From contig CACZQL010000095.1 in the NCBI GenBank assembly GCA_902783365.1, forward strand, positions 1 to 62,180: 62,180 bases of DNA, written 5' to 3'. The DNA is from an uncultured Bacteroidia bacterium. Lineage in GTDB: Bacteria > Bacteroidota > Bacteroidia > Bacteroidales > F082. Each line of letters opens with the position of its first letter. Within the stretch, counting starts at the first letter, position 1. The notes under the pieces are model-generated. The model made no database searches. It saw only the letters and a program-made list of their open reading frames with translations, and was not told where the DNA came from. Positions 36,524 to 45,285 of the stretch are shown here, piece by piece. The translations under genes were made by a program, and so were the position numbers.

Positions 36524-36557
36524 AAAAAAATAGGGATGCCATCCCATGACATCCCTA
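36523..36557 (-). terminator. Rho-independent terminator of the beta-barrel gene
   Basis: On the minus strand, TAGGGATG and CATCCCTA form a perfect 8-bp stem with an 11-base loop, followed by eight T. It lies directly after the beta-barrel gene that ends at 36581. Confidence 0.85.
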
Positions 36558-36580
36558 TATTTTATCAAGAATAATATGGA

Positions 36581-37108
36581 TTACAGTGAGTAGTAGATAC
36601 CGATGCTGGGGCAAGCCAGAGCGCCTTTCAGCAGGAAGCCATCAACGGGATTGTTGTTATCATCCATATAAATGTTGTGGCTGTATCCAATCTTGCAGAA
36701 GCGGAAGGCAGCCGTGAATTTGTCGGTGGCAGCCCAAGCGATACCGGGTTGAATCGTCACAGCATAAGCGCCTTTGTCATCAAGCAGACCGAAGTCGCCG
36801 CAGAGGTCAGCAAACAGAGAGAACTTCTTTCCGATGGTGCCACCCACGTAACGGAGGTAAGGCTGAAGGAAGAGATGGTTCTGGGTTGTCGTGACGCCGA
36901 CGACATCCCTCTGGTCGTAACCATAGTTGACACCAAGAGCGAGGGTCCATTGGTTATTGATGTTATAACCAATTTCAGGAGCGAATGAGAAAGCCATGTG
37001 GCTCTTCTCGACCTGAGCGCTGATGTTGTTAACTCCAACCCAAACCTGGGCGTTGGCTGACATGATACCTGCAAAAACGATTGCAAGAACTAAAGCTAAT
37101 TTTTTCAT
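36581..37108 (-). CDS. Small outer-membrane beta-barrel protein
   Basis: A 175-residue protein with a signal peptide (MKKLALVLAIVFAGIMSANA, cleavage at 20/21) and alternating hydrophobic strands separated by short turns, ending in an aromatic-rich strand (SIGIYYSL). This fits the eight-stranded porin-like/OmpA-like barrels common in Bacteroidetes. No peptidoglycan-binding domain follows. Function unknown; the gene is 39 bases downstream of the carboxyltransferase gene and may share its transcript. Confidence 0.75.
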   Translation of the reverse strand: MKKLALVLAIVFAGIMSANAQVWVGVNNISAQVEKSHMAFSFAPEIGYNINNQWTLALGVNYGYDQRDVVGVTTTQNHLFLQPYLRYVGGTIGKKFSLFADLCGDFGLLDDKGAYAVTIQPGIAWAATDKFTAAFRFCKIGYSHNIYMDDNNNPVDGFLLKGALACPSIGIYYSL

Positions 37109-37147
37109 TTTTGATTTGATTTTAGTGAAACAATTATAAAAATTAAA

Positions 37148-38914
37148 CTATTTTTCAATGAACGCGATGGTATCGCCTTTGGCGACCCGTTTGCCTTGTT
37201 CGGCAGTTGCCTCGACAATTTTTCCGGGCCACAGGGCGTAAACAACTTCCATGCCATGTTCGCTGTTGATGGCACATAAAATATCACCTTCCTTGTAAAT
37301 CTTGCCGGGAGCGGGAGCGATGCTCTTGTCGTCGAAGTCAACTTCCCACATCACCACACCGCTGACGGGGGCGATGACGGGTTCCGCGTTGGGATGGCGC
37401 AAAGCGCGGAGATCCGGGATCTTGACCTCGCCGCCAGCCTTCTCAAACTTGGCTTTCATCTTGGCTTCGAGTTCCTGGTTGAAGCGGCGCTTGGCTTCGC
37501 CCGACTTGTACTCGCGGTACTGTTTCTCATGCATGGCGAACTCAAAGAGCTCCTCGTCGTCCTGACCGCGGTCCCAACCTTCCTGCTTCATCATCTCGAT
37601 GAAATGCGGCAAGGCGTTGGGATAGTTGTCCTGCGGGTTGCCCGTGAAGAACTTCAGGCCTTTCTTCTTGGCCAGTTCCACGATTTCGGGGGCCAGGGTG
37701 CCAGGCAGTTTGCCGGCCTTGCCGAGAATCATATCCCATGCGGCGGGGTCGATGCTGGTCTCGTAACGGGGTTCCCCCTTGCTGAGGGCGAAGAGGTTCA
37801 TCAAGGCAATGTTCTTGGTATATTGGCTGAAGGGGGTCACCAAGGGCGGGTTGCCGAGCTTCGGCCAGATGTCCTGCACCTCCTGGAAGAGCTCAACGAG
37901 CATCTCGTCTTCGCTCAGGGCGGGCAGGCCTTTCTTTTCGCGGTTCATGTTGATGGCAGCGTGAACTGGTTTAAGGTCGGCCATCAGGGAGCCCATCATG
38001 CCACCGGGGAGGCCACAACCCACCAATAGCGAGTTGATGTAGCGGTTGCGCGGGTCGATCCAGTAGCCGAGGAAGTCGTCGATGAAACTCTGGGTCATGG
38101 CGCGGGCGGCCATATAAGTCTTCATGTCGATGTCCTTGACCAGGAAGCCGGCATCTTTCAGCATGGCCTGAACGCTGATGACATCGGGATGGACGGTACC
38201 CCACGAGAGGGGTTCCATGGCCACATCCACGTAGTCGCAGCCCGCCTTACACACTTCGAGCATCGAAGCCATCGAGAGGCCCGGGGTGGTATGACCGTGA
38301 TACTGCACCTTGATGCCGGGGTGCTGTTTCTTGATGTGCTCCACGATGCGGCCCAAGCTCACGGGACGACCCACACCAGCCATGTCCTTGAGGGCGATTT
38401 CCTTGGCGCCAGCCTCGATGAGCTGGTCGGCGATATGCATGTAATACTCGGCGGTATGCACCTGAGAATAGGTGATGCTCATGGCCGCCTGCGAGATCAT
38501 GCCAGCCTGGTTGGCCCATTGGATGGACGGGATGATGTTGCGCACATCGTTCAAGCCACAGAAGATACGGGTGATATCGACCCCCTGGGCTTTCTTCACC
38601 TTATACATGAGTTGGCGCACGTCGGCGGGAACGGGGTTCATGCGGAGGGCGTTGAGGGCGCGGTCGAGCATGTGGCACTCGATGCCGCCCTTGTGCAGCG
38701 CCGCCGTGAAGGCACGCACTGAAGGATTGGGGTTCTCGCCGTAAAGGAGGTTCACCTGCTCAGCGGCACCGCCGTTGGTCTCCACACGGTCGAAGCAACC
38801 CATGTCGATAATCAGCGGAGCCACTTGCTCCAGCTGGTCCTTGCGTGGCACATATTTTCCTGACGACTGCCACATGTCGCGATATACCAAACTGAATTTG
38901 ACTTCTTTTTTCAT
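37148..38914 (-). CDS. Oxaloacetate decarboxylase alpha / pyruvate carboxylase B-like protein
   Basis: A 588-residue protein with the HMGL-like carboxyltransferase barrel (about 5-290), a conserved carboxylase linker (about 300-480) and a C-terminal biotinyl/lipoyl-type domain (about 515-588). The barrel keeps ALKDMAG (K176, the carboxylated lysine position) and H206-G-H208 as metal ligands. However, the usual R-D-A-H-Q near the start is RDMWQ, and the biotin acceptor motif A-M-K-M is replaced by E-H-G-M (residues 552-555), with no Lys at the hairpin tip. The family moves CO2 between biotin and oxaloacetate or pyruvate; this copy cannot be biotinylated in the normal way. No beta, gamma or biotin carboxylase subunit is adjacent. 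Confidence 0.8.
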   Translation of the reverse strand: MKKEVKFSLVYRDMWQSSGKYVPRKDQLEQVAPLIIDMGCFDRVETNGGAAEQVNLLYGENPNPSVRAFTAALHKGGIECHMLDRALNALRMNPVPADVRQLMYKVKKAQGVDITRIFCGLNDVRNIIPSIQWANQAGMISQAAMSITYSQVHTAEYYMHIADQLIEAGAKEIALKDMAGVGRPVSLGRIVEHIKKQHPGIKVQYHGHTTPGLSMASMLEVCKAGCDYVDVAMEPLSWGTVHPDVISVQAMLKDAGFLVKDIDMKTYMAARAMTQSFIDDFLGYWIDPRNRYINSLLVGCGLPGGMMGSLMADLKPVHAAINMNREKKGLPALSEDEMLVELFQEVQDIWPKLGNPPLVTPFSQYTKNIALMNLFALSKGEPRYETSIDPAAWDMILGKAGKLPGTLAPEIVELAKKKGLKFFTGNPQDNYPNALPHFIEMMKQEGWDRGQDDEELFEFAMHEKQYREYKSGEAKRRFNQELEAKMKAKFEKAGGEVKIPDLRALRHPNAEPVIAPVSGVVMWEVDFDDKSIAPAPGKIYKEGDILCAINSEHGMEVVYALWPGKIVEATAEQGKRVAKGDTIAFIEK

Positions 38915-38945
38915 TGCTAAGACACCTTAATTAATTTATGGGATG

Positions 38946-38953
38946 CAAAGATA
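38946..38953 (-). promoter_or_regulatory. -7 promoter box for the carboxyltransferase-like gene
   Basis: Minus strand TATCTTTG, 31 bases before the ATG at 38914. Confidence 0.6.
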
Positions 38954-38985
38954 ACAAAAAGATTTGACAACGCACGAGATTCTTC

Positions 38986-39978
38986 TCAACGTTTTTCGGC
39001 ATGTTTGCGGGTCCGTCTGCGGTCTTTGGCCCAGAGGCCATACACCTCGCTCACATTGCCGGCGGTAGTGAAAGCGTTAATCTCGTTTTGGCCCAGGAAT
39101 TCCATCAGCTTGGAGAACTCGTCGTTGGTGAGCAAGGCCTCCAACTCAATGGACTTCTCGTTGGTATAGCCGCCGATGACCTCATAGAGGGTACAGCCAC
39201 GGTCGAGGTCGTCGATGATGTAGCGACGGATGCGGTCATAGTCCTTGGAGACGATGCACACACGCTTGCGTTGGTTGAGGTTGGCGGTGAACATGTTCAC
39301 TACCATGCCGTTGATCCAAGTGGCGATAAGGCCGATGATGACCATTTGGAAGGGGTTGATGGCGAAAGCCGTGAGGCAGATGATGGCACCCGCCACGCTC
39401 ACCGACTTACCCATATCGAAGTGCAGGTACTTGTTCACGATCTTGGCCAGGATGTCGAGACCGCCCGTGGAGGCGTTGATGGAGAACATCAGGGTTTGGG
39501 CGGCGCTGAGGATGATGACGCAGCAGAGCAGGTCGAACCAGGGGTTGCCCATCACGGAATAGGCCGAACTGGCATCAACACCCATATTAATCAGGTATTC
39601 GTTCGGGGTGGCCAGGTTTTCCCAGGGGTAGAGCCATTCGCAGAACTTGGTCATGGGACCGAGAATCAAAGCGCAATAGACGGTCTTGAGGCCGAATTCT
39701 TTGCCGATGAGCAGATAGGCCAACACCAGCAAGATGGCATTGATGACGGTAATCATCATGGGGAGGCCGATGTTGATGCCCATACTGTTAAAGATGTTGG
39801 TCAGCACGATAGAGAGACCCGAGATGGAGCCCACGATCAGCTTGCTGGGAACGAGGAAATAATAGACGCAAACGCCTGTCATGAACATGCCAAGCGTCAT
39901 AATCAGCAGTTCCACCCAGAACTTTTTGCTGACCAAAGCTTGGCCGATTTCTTTGAAAATGTCATTTACTTTACTCAT
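38986..39978 (-). CDS. YitT family membrane protein (DUF161/DUF2179)
   Basis: A 330-residue protein with about six transmembrane helices in residues 20-235 and a C-terminal cytosolic DUF2179 domain (about 240-320, with RGCTLYEVIGGYT). The G-S-I-S-G-L-S loop near residue 52 and STGGLDILAKI near 170 are typical of YitT proteins. The family is present in many bacteria; transport activity is presumed but substrates are not established. The gene stands alone between the carboxyltransferase-like gene and the YgiQ gene. Confidence 0.88.
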   Translation of the reverse strand: MSKVNDIFKEIGQALVSKKFWVELLIMTLGMFMTGVCVYYFLVPSKLIVGSISGLSIVLTNIFNSMGINIGLPMMITVINAILLVLAYLLIGKEFGLKTVYCALILGPMTKFCEWLYPWENLATPNEYLINMGVDASSAYSVMGNPWFDLLCCVIILSAAQTLMFSINASTGGLDILAKIVNKYLHFDMGKSVSVAGAIICLTAFAINPFQMVIIGLIATWINGMVVNMFTANLNQRKRVCIVSKDYDRIRRYIIDDLDRGCTLYEVIGGYTNEKSIELEALLTNDEFSKLMEFLGQNEINAFTTAGNVSEVYGLWAKDRRRTRKHAEKR

Positions 39979-40098
39979 AAATGATTGAATAATAGATTAT
40001 TAGATAATAGAATTATGCTCGTTTTTGCGGCTGCAAAGGTCGGAATCTTTTTTGAGATAAAAAAGGGATTTGGAAAATAGTTTTTCACAAAAGATACG

Positions 40099-40106
40099 TA
40101 CCTTTG
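40099..40106 (+). promoter_or_regulatory. -7 promoter box for the YgiQ gene
   Basis: TACCTTTG matches TAnnTTTG and lies 32 bases before the ATG at 40139. Confidence 0.65.
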
Positions 40107-40138
40107 CGGAACGGAAAAACGGAAAGTTGTTTTGAGTA

Positions 40139-41968
40139 ATGACCCTTCTCGACTGGCTACCGATTACGAAGAAAGAAACCGACCTGCGCGGGTGGGACGA
40201 GGTGGACATTGTGTTCGTCACCGGCGACGCCTACGTGGACCATCCAGCGTTTGGAGCCGCCGTCATCGGAAGGATGCTGGAACATGAAGGATTCAGAGTC
40301 GCCTTGATACCCCAACCCAACTGGAGAGACGATTTAAGAGACTTCAAGAAGTTTGGGAAACCCCGTCTGTATTTCGGAGTCTCGGCAGGCTGCATGGACT
40401 CGATGGTGAACCACTACACCGCCAACAAAAGACTGAGAAGCAACGACGCCTATACCCCAGGAGGTGAAGCTGGCTTCCGTCCCGACCGGGCCAGCGTGGT
40501 CTATAGCAACATCCTGAAAAAACTCTACCCCGACGTGCCGGTGGTCATCGGCGGCATCGAAGCATCACTGAGAAGGGTGACCCACTACGACTATTGGGAC
40601 GACTGCCTGAAACCCTCTATCCTGGTGGACTCGCACGCCGACATCGGGGTGTATGGCATGGGAGAATACACCATGGTGGAGATTGCCAAAGCGCTCCAAC
40701 AAGGACGTAAAGTCAATGAATTGACCGATATCCAGCAGACATTTTTCCTTCAAGATAAAAAACAGCCACTCCCCGACTTTGAAGGCGAGACCATCGAGCT
40801 CGTCCCTCACGAAATCTGTCTGAAAGACAAACGGAAATACGCCTCCAACTTCAAACACATCGAAGAGGAATCCAACAAAAAACACGCGGCACGGCTGATT
40901 CAAAACATTGGAAATCAGTGTGTCATCATCAATCCTCCCCTACCCACCTTCACCACCGAACAAATCGACGCTTCGTTCGACCTGCCTTACACGAGACTGC
41001 CCCATCCGAAATACGACAAGCGCGGTCCCATCCCTGCCTACGAGATGATCAAACACAGCATCAACCTGCACCGTGGCTGCTTTGGCGGATGCGCCTTCTG
41101 CACCATCTCGGCCCACCAAGGCAAGTTTGTGGCCTCCCGAAGCAAGGAGTCCATCATGAGAGAGGTGGAAAAAGTGACCCAGATGGAGGACTTCAAAGGC
41201 TACATCAGCGACCTTGGCGGCCCTTCGGCCAACATGTACCGGATGCGCGGCAAGGACGAGAAGCTTTGTGAGAAATGCGTCCGCCCCACCTGCCTCCAGC
41301 CTACAGTTTGCAAGAATCTCAACACCGACCATCATCCCCTGATCGAGATTTACCAGGAGGTGGACAAGCACCCGAAAGTCAAAAAAGCCACCGTGGGCTC
41401 GGGCATCCGCTACGACCTCTTCCTGCACGACTGCACTCCGGAGGAAAACGAGGCCATGGGTTACGACGAATACTTCCGCCAGTTGGTTACCCGACATGTC
41501 AGCGGACGGTTGAAGGTGGCCCCCGAGCATACCAGTGACGCCGTGCTGAAACTCATGCGGAAGCCCAAGTTCGAGATGTTCGTCAAACTGAAGAAAAAAT
41601 TCGACGCCCTTAACGAGAAAGAGCATCTCAACCAGCAACTCATCCCCTATTTCATCTCTTCCCATCCCGACTGTTATTTGGAAGACATGGCCGACTTGGC
41701 AGTGAAAACCAAACAGTTGGGTTATCACCTAGAGCAGGTGCAGGACTTCACCCCCACCCCCATGACCCTAGCCACCGAAATCTATTATTCCGGCTACAAC
41801 CCCTACACCCTGGAGCCTGTTTTCGTGGCCAAGAGCAAGGAGGACAAACTCGCCCAACAGCGCTTCTTCTTCTGGTACAAACCCGAAAACCGCGAATGGG
41901 TCAAGTCCATGCTCCGGAAAATCGGGCATCCTGAGTGGATTAAGAAACTCTATTCAATGAAGAATTGA
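40139..41968 (+). CDS. YgiQ family radical SAM protein
   Basis: A 609-residue radical SAM protein of the UPF0313/YgiQ family. An N-terminal B12-binding-like region (DIVFVTGDAYVDHP, FGAAVIGRMLE) precedes the radical SAM core, whose 4Fe-4S ligands are C314, C318 and C321 (CFGGCAFC). Further conserved cysteines (CEKCVRPTCLQPTVC, about 379-393) may hold a second cluster. Length and start agree with family members. The reaction is unknown. The stop codon lies in a heptamer repeat that leads into a long hairpin. Confidence 0.92.
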   Translation: MTLLDWLPITKKETDLRGWDEVDIVFVTGDAYVDHPAFGAAVIGRMLEHEGFRVALIPQPNWRDDLRDFKKFGKPRLYFGVSAGCMDSMVNHYTANKRLRSNDAYTPGGEAGFRPDRASVVYSNILKKLYPDVPVVIGGIEASLRRVTHYDYWDDCLKPSILVDSHADIGVYGMGEYTMVEIAKALQQGRKVNELTDIQQTFFLQDKKQPLPDFEGETIELVPHEICLKDKRKYASNFKHIEEESNKKHAARLIQNIGNQCVIINPPLPTFTTEQIDASFDLPYTRLPHPKYDKRGPIPAYEMIKHSINLHRGCFGGCAFCTISAHQGKFVASRSKESIMREVEKVTQMEDFKGYISDLGGPSANMYRMRGKDEKLCEKCVRPTCLQPTVCKNLNTDHHPLIEIYQEVDKHPKVKKATVGSGIRYDLFLHDCTPEENEAMGYDEYFRQLVTRHVSGRLKVAPEHTSDAVLKLMRKPKFEMFVKLKKKFDALNEKEHLNQQLIPYFISSHPDCYLEDMADLAVKTKQLGYHLEQVQDFTPTPMTLATEIYYSGYNPYTLEPVFVAKSKEDKLAQQRFFFWYKPENREWVKSMLRKIGHPEWIKKLYSMKN

Positions 41969-42031
41969 GAATTTAGAATTTAGAGGGAGACGGTCAAGGT
42001 ACTGGGGAGTCTCTCTCTAAATTCTAAATTC
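41961..42031. repeat. 7-bp repeat hairpin (17-bp perfect stem)
   Basis: AGAATTG, AGAATTT, AGAATTT on the left, and the inverse CTAAATT units on the right. The arms 41969-41985 and 42015-42031 are perfectly complementary over 17 bases around a 29-base loop. The left array covers the stop codon of the YgiQ gene. It may act as a terminator or as an RNA-stability hairpin. Confidence 0.85.
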
Positions 42032-42055
42032 TTCCTTCTAAATTAAAAAAATTCT

Positions 42056-42063
42056 TACTTTTG
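42056..42063 (+). promoter_or_regulatory. -7 promoter box for the nicotinamidase lipoprotein gene
   Basis: TACTTTTG matches TAnnTTTG and lies 27 bases before the ATG at 42091. Confidence 0.6.
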
Positions 42064-42090
42064 CCGCACATTTCAAAAACCCACAAAAAA

Positions 42091-42774
42091 ATGAAAAAGT
42101 ATTTCTTCGGAGCCATGATGCTCCTCGCCGTCCTCGCCTTCACAGGCTGCGGCAACAACAACCAGAAAACTAACGATCAAAAAAAACCGGAAATGACCGC
42201 GCAACATCTTCTCATCATCGTCGATCCGCAAATCGACTTCACCACGGGTAGCCTGGCCGTGGCCAAAGGGCCCGAGGCCATGGACCTCCTCAGCACCAAG
42301 TTGAATGAAGGCCTTTACAAGAAATTCACCAAGATCGTTGTGACCCAGGACTTCCATCCGGCCAATCACTGCTCCTTCGTGGAACAAGGCGGTGTGTTTC
42401 CGCCCCACTGCGTGCAGAACACCGAAGGTGCCAACGTGTATCCCAAACTGCAAGAGGCGCTCAACAACATCAAAGACGTGAACATTGAGTACCTCACCAA
42501 GGGCGACAAGGCCGATAAGGAGGAGTTCTCCATCTTCCAGAACGAGAAGAACGGCAACTACCTCAACGAGCACATCAAACTGACGGAATACAACTCCATC
42601 ACCATCTGCGGCATCGCCTCCGACTACTGCGTGTTAGAGACTTTGAAGGACCTGCTCGTGTTCTATCCCGCCGAGAAAGTGAGCGTGGCGATGAACTGCG
42701 TCGCCTCCGTGGCCGACGACGAGGTGCTTCCCGCCTACATGCAAGAGCATGGAGTGAAAGCCATCACCTTCTAA
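42091..42774 (+). CDS. Isochorismatase-family nicotinamidase-like lipoprotein
   Basis: A 227-residue protein with a lipoprotein signal (MKKYFFGAMMLLAVLAFTGC, lipid cysteine at residue 20) and a cysteine-hydrolase domain. VDPQIDFTTGSL supplies the catalytic Asp, TQDFHPANHCSF the metal-binding D-x-H, and GIASDYCVLET the catalytic Cys; these are the nicotinamidase-type motifs. Nicotinamidases convert nicotinamide to nicotinate for NAD salvage and are normally cytosolic, so an exported lipid-anchored form is unusual. It would act in the periplasm. Another amide substrate is possible. The EIIC-like permease gene begins 32 bases downstream. Confidence 0.85.
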   Translation: MKKYFFGAMMLLAVLAFTGCGNNNQKTNDQKKPEMTAQHLLIIVDPQIDFTTGSLAVAKGPEAMDLLSTKLNEGLYKKFTKIVVTQDFHPANHCSFVEQGGVFPPHCVQNTEGANVYPKLQEALNNIKDVNIEYLTKGDKADKEEFSIFQNEKNGNYLNEHIKLTEYNSITICGIASDYCVLETLKDLLVFYPAEKVSVAMNCVASVADDEVLPAYMQEHGVKAITF

Positions 42775-42801
42775 ACTGTCAACTGCCAACTTCAAACTCA
42801 T
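42774..42801. repeat. 7-bp-period repeat island
   Basis: AACTGTC, AACTGCC, AACTTCA, AACTCAT, starting at the last base of the nicotinamidase stop and ending six bases before the next ATG. Confidence 0.8.
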
Positions 42802-42806
42802 CATCC

Positions 42807-43826
42807 ATGGCAAGGTTCAAGGAGTTTTGTGAGCGAAAGAAGGTGGACCTCACCTGGAGGGCCTATTTTGTGGACGCCTTGGGGGCGATGGCTTTAGGCT
42901 TGTTTGCCTCTTTGCTGATTGGCACCATCTTCCAGACCTTGGGCGACAAGACGGGGTGGGATGCGTTTGTCACCATCGCCAAGTACGCCAAGGCCGCCAC
43001 GGGTGCCGCCATCGCGGTAGCCATCGCCTACAAGCTCCGCTGCGAGGGACTGGTGCTGTTCAGTGCCATTGCCGTGGGCATCGCCGGCAACGAGCTAGGT
43101 GGTCCCATGGGCGCCTACGTGGCCGTATTGGTGGCCATCGAGTTAGGCAAGATGGTCTATAAGGAGACCCAAGTCGATATCCTCGTGACGCCCGCGGTGG
43201 TCATCATCAGTGGTGTGTTGGTGGCTTTTGCCATCGGTCCCGCCATCGGAAGGCTGATGACCGCCTTGGGCGTGTTCATCGAGCATGCCACCGAGATGCA
43301 GCCCCTGCTGATGGGCATCGTCGTCTCAGTGGTCATCGGTTCGGTGCTCACCCTGCCCATCAGTTCCGCTGCGATCTGTTTAGCCATCGGACTGGGAGGC
43401 ATCGCCGGAGGGGCCGCCACCGCGGGTTGCTGCGCCCAAATGATCGGCTTCGCCGTCCTGAGTTTCAGGGAAAACCGCTGGGGAGGCCTGCTCGCGCAAG
43501 GGCTTGGCACCTCCATGCTCCAGATGGGCAACATCGTGAAGAACCCCCGGGTGTGGATTCCCCCTACCCTGGCCGCCGCCATCACCGGACCCCTCGCCAC
43601 CTGTGTCTTTCATCTCGAGAACATCCCCATCGGTGCCGGCATGGGCACCTGCGGCCTCGTCGGCCCCATCGGCATCTACACCGCCATGCCCGAAGGCGGC
43701 TGGAACATGTGGATTGGGATGCTGCTGGTATGCTTCGTGCTGCCCGCCCTCCTCTCCTGGCTCTTCGGCCTGGTGCTGCGAAAAATCGGTTGGATCAAAG
43801 ACGGCGACCTTAAAATCGAATGCTGA
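42807..43826 (+). CDS. Orphan EIIC-like PTS permease (PTS_EIIC_2 family)
   Basis: A 339-residue membrane protein with about ten hydrophobic segments, rich in Gly and Ala, resembling the PTS_EIIC_2 family (CAIGLGGIAGG..., GAGMGTCGLVGPIGIY near the end). No EIIA, EIIB, HPr or EI gene is in the window, and most Bacteroidales lack a working sugar PTS, so it may transport by another mechanism. Position 32 bases after the nicotinamidase lipoprotein suggests co-transcription; import of the nicotinate product is a guess that fits the context. Confidence 0.75.
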   Translation: MARFKEFCERKKVDLTWRAYFVDALGAMALGLFASLLIGTIFQTLGDKTGWDAFVTIAKYAKAATGAAIAVAIAYKLRCEGLVLFSAIAVGIAGNELGGPMGAYVAVLVAIELGKMVYKETQVDILVTPAVVIISGVLVAFAIGPAIGRLMTALGVFIEHATEMQPLLMGIVVSVVIGSVLTLPISSAAICLAIGLGGIAGGAATAGCCAQMIGFAVLSFRENRWGGLLAQGLGTSMLQMGNIVKNPRVWIPPTLAAAITGPLATCVFHLENIPIGAGMGTCGLVGPIGIYTAMPEGGWNMWIGMLLVCFVLPALLSWLFGLVLRKIGWIKDGDLKIEC

Positions 43827-43829
43827 TAA

Positions 43830-43870
43830 AGCCTCTCCCCCGACCCCTCTCCCGAAGGAGAGGGGAGGCT
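43830..43870. terminator. GC-rich hairpin after the EIIC-like gene
   Basis: AGCCTC... and ...GAGGCT flank an inner stem CCCTCTCC, CGAA loop, GGAGAGGG, immediately after the stop at 43826. No T-run follows, so it may be a dispersed repeat or a weak terminator. Confidence 0.55.
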
Positions 43871-43885
43871 AAACGAGTATGAAGT

Positions 43886-44338
43886 ATGGAACATGTGTTG
43901 GACAAAATGGCGAAATACTGCGCCTACCAGGAACGTTGTGTCAAAGACGTGACCGAGAAACTCTGCACCTACGACCTTTCTCCCAAAGACCGAGAGGAGA
44001 TTCTGGCCTATCTCATCGACAACCGTTTTGTCAACGACGAACGTTTTGCCAAGAGTTTCGTGAAAGGCAAGATCAACCAAAGCGGCTGGGGCATCAACAA
44101 AATACGTTTCCACTTAATGCAGAAAGGCATTGACAAAGCCCTCATCGACGAAGCCATTGGGCAGACCGACGAGGAAGTCTATCGGCAAAGGCTGGTGGAA
44201 ATCCTCCGCGCCAAGTCAAAAACCGTGAAGGCCGACAACGACTTCGAGAAAAAGCGGAAACTGGCCGCCTTTGCCCTGCAACGGGGCTTCGAGGCCTCCT
44301 TGGTATGGGAGGTGCTCAAAGAAGACTTTGGAGCATAA
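43886..44338 (+). CDS. recX: RecX family regulatory protein
   Basis: A 150-residue protein, normal for RecX. It has the three-helix repeat pattern of the family, with YLIDNRFVNDERFAKSFV near 47-64 and AFALQRGFEASLVWEVLK near the end. RecX binds RecA filaments and caps or disassembles them. recA is not adjacent in the window. The start ATG at 43886 is 16 bases after the hairpin and other in-frame starts are not competitive. Confidence 0.88.
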   Translation: MEHVLDKMAKYCAYQERCVKDVTEKLCTYDLSPKDREEILAYLIDNRFVNDERFAKSFVKGKINQSGWGINKIRFHLMQKGIDKALIDEAIGQTDEEVYRQRLVEILRAKSKTVKADNDFEKKRKLAAFALQRGFEASLVWEVLKEDFGA

Positions 44339-44350
44339 CAAGTTTTTTCG

Positions 44351-44358
44351 TAATTTTG
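44351..44358 (+). promoter_or_regulatory. -7 promoter box for the LytTR gene
   Basis: TAATTTTG matches TAnnTTTG, 25 bases before the ATG at 44384. Confidence 0.65.
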
Positions 44359-44383
44359 CCACCCTATTGAATCTCAAACGTCC

Positions 44384-45262
44384 ATGAAATTCTCGAAGCG
44401 ACTGATCACCCAAACCCCGGACTGCCTGACCGACACGCTCAACCAAGCGCAAAACGTTATCATAGCCACCCTGTTCGCCCTGGTGTTCCTGACGGCCTAT
44501 ACCCCGTTTTCCGACACCTCCTGGTTCCAATTGGGCACCAACAGCCGTTTTTTGGGCACGGTGGCTTTCGTGGGGATTGGCACTTTCTTCCTCGCATGCA
44601 GCCGTGTATTCATGACATTTTGCGTCAAACGCCTGCGCCACTTCCCTTTATGGGTGTATATCCTTTGGCTTTTCCTGGAAATTGTGCTGATTGCCGCCTT
44701 CCACACCTATCTCTCTTATTTTTTGGTCAGGGCCACCTCCTATTCCCTCACCTACATCTTCGTCAAGAGCCTGCTCATCACCTTCATCGCCCTGGCCGTG
44801 CCTTATATCATCACCGACCTGATGTTCATCTTGCAAGACACCCGTCGGAAGCTCATGCTCACCAAGAGCGACACGGTGGAGTCGGATGACGAAGTGTTGC
44901 CCGAGCACACCGAGATCATCAACCTGATGGACAACAACGGCAACCTAAAGCTCTCCGTGAAGCTCGACAACCTGTATTACATCAAGGCGGAGGACAACTA
45001 CATCAACGTGTATTACCAGCGCAACGGGGCCATCGCAAGCTACATGCTGCGTTGCAAGATGAAGACCATCGAGGACAACTGCGTGGATTCCAGCTCGTTG
45101 ATGCGATGCCACCGCTCCTACATTGTCAACATCAAGAAGGTGAGCGTGCTTCACAATGAGGCCGACGGCTTCATCATCGATTTCGAGAAGGAGGGCTTGG
45201 ATTCCATCCCGGTGTCGAAGACCTATTCCAAGCGGGTATTAGAAGCGTTTAGTAAGAAGTAA
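44384..45262 (+). CDS. Membrane-anchored LytTR transcriptional regulator
   Basis: A 292-residue protein with four transmembrane helices (about 27-46, 58-77, 87-110, 122-147) and a C-terminal LytTR DNA-binding domain (about 195-290; YYIKAEDNYINVYY, MRCHRSYIVNIKKV). Such proteins are one-component regulators that sense at or in the membrane and bind DNA directly; no histidine kinase is needed. The C-terminus S-K-K and stop lie in a 7-bp repeat array that also runs to the start of the next gene, so the pair is closely linked. Confidence 0.9.
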   Translation: MKFSKRLITQTPDCLTDTLNQAQNVIIATLFALVFLTAYTPFSDTSWFQLGTNSRFLGTVAFVGIGTFFLACSRVFMTFCVKRLRHFPLWVYILWLFLEIVLIAAFHTYLSYFLVRATSYSLTYIFVKSLLITFIALAVPYIITDLMFILQDTRRKLMLTKSDTVESDDEVLPEHTEIINLMDNNGNLKLSVKLDNLYYIKAEDNYINVYYQRNGAIASYMLRCKMKTIEDNCVDSSSLMRCHRSYIVNIKKVSVLHNEADGFIIDFEKEGLDSIPVSKTYSKRVLEAFSKK

Positions 45263-45285
45263 GAAGTTAGAAGGAAGAAGGAAGA
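45251..45285. repeat. 7-bp-period repeat joining stop and start
   Basis: AGTAAGA, AGTAAGA, AGTTAGA, AGGAAGA, AGGAAGA, directly followed by the ATG of the DUF3667 gene. The stop of the LytTR gene (45260-45262) lies inside the second unit. Confidence 0.88.

Noticed and set aside
37250..37275. Frameshift as the reason for the missing biotin lysine
   Set aside because: The frame before and after encodes normal lipoyl-type strands (GDILCAIN and GKIVEATAEQGKRVAKGD), so the change is a substitution, not a shift.
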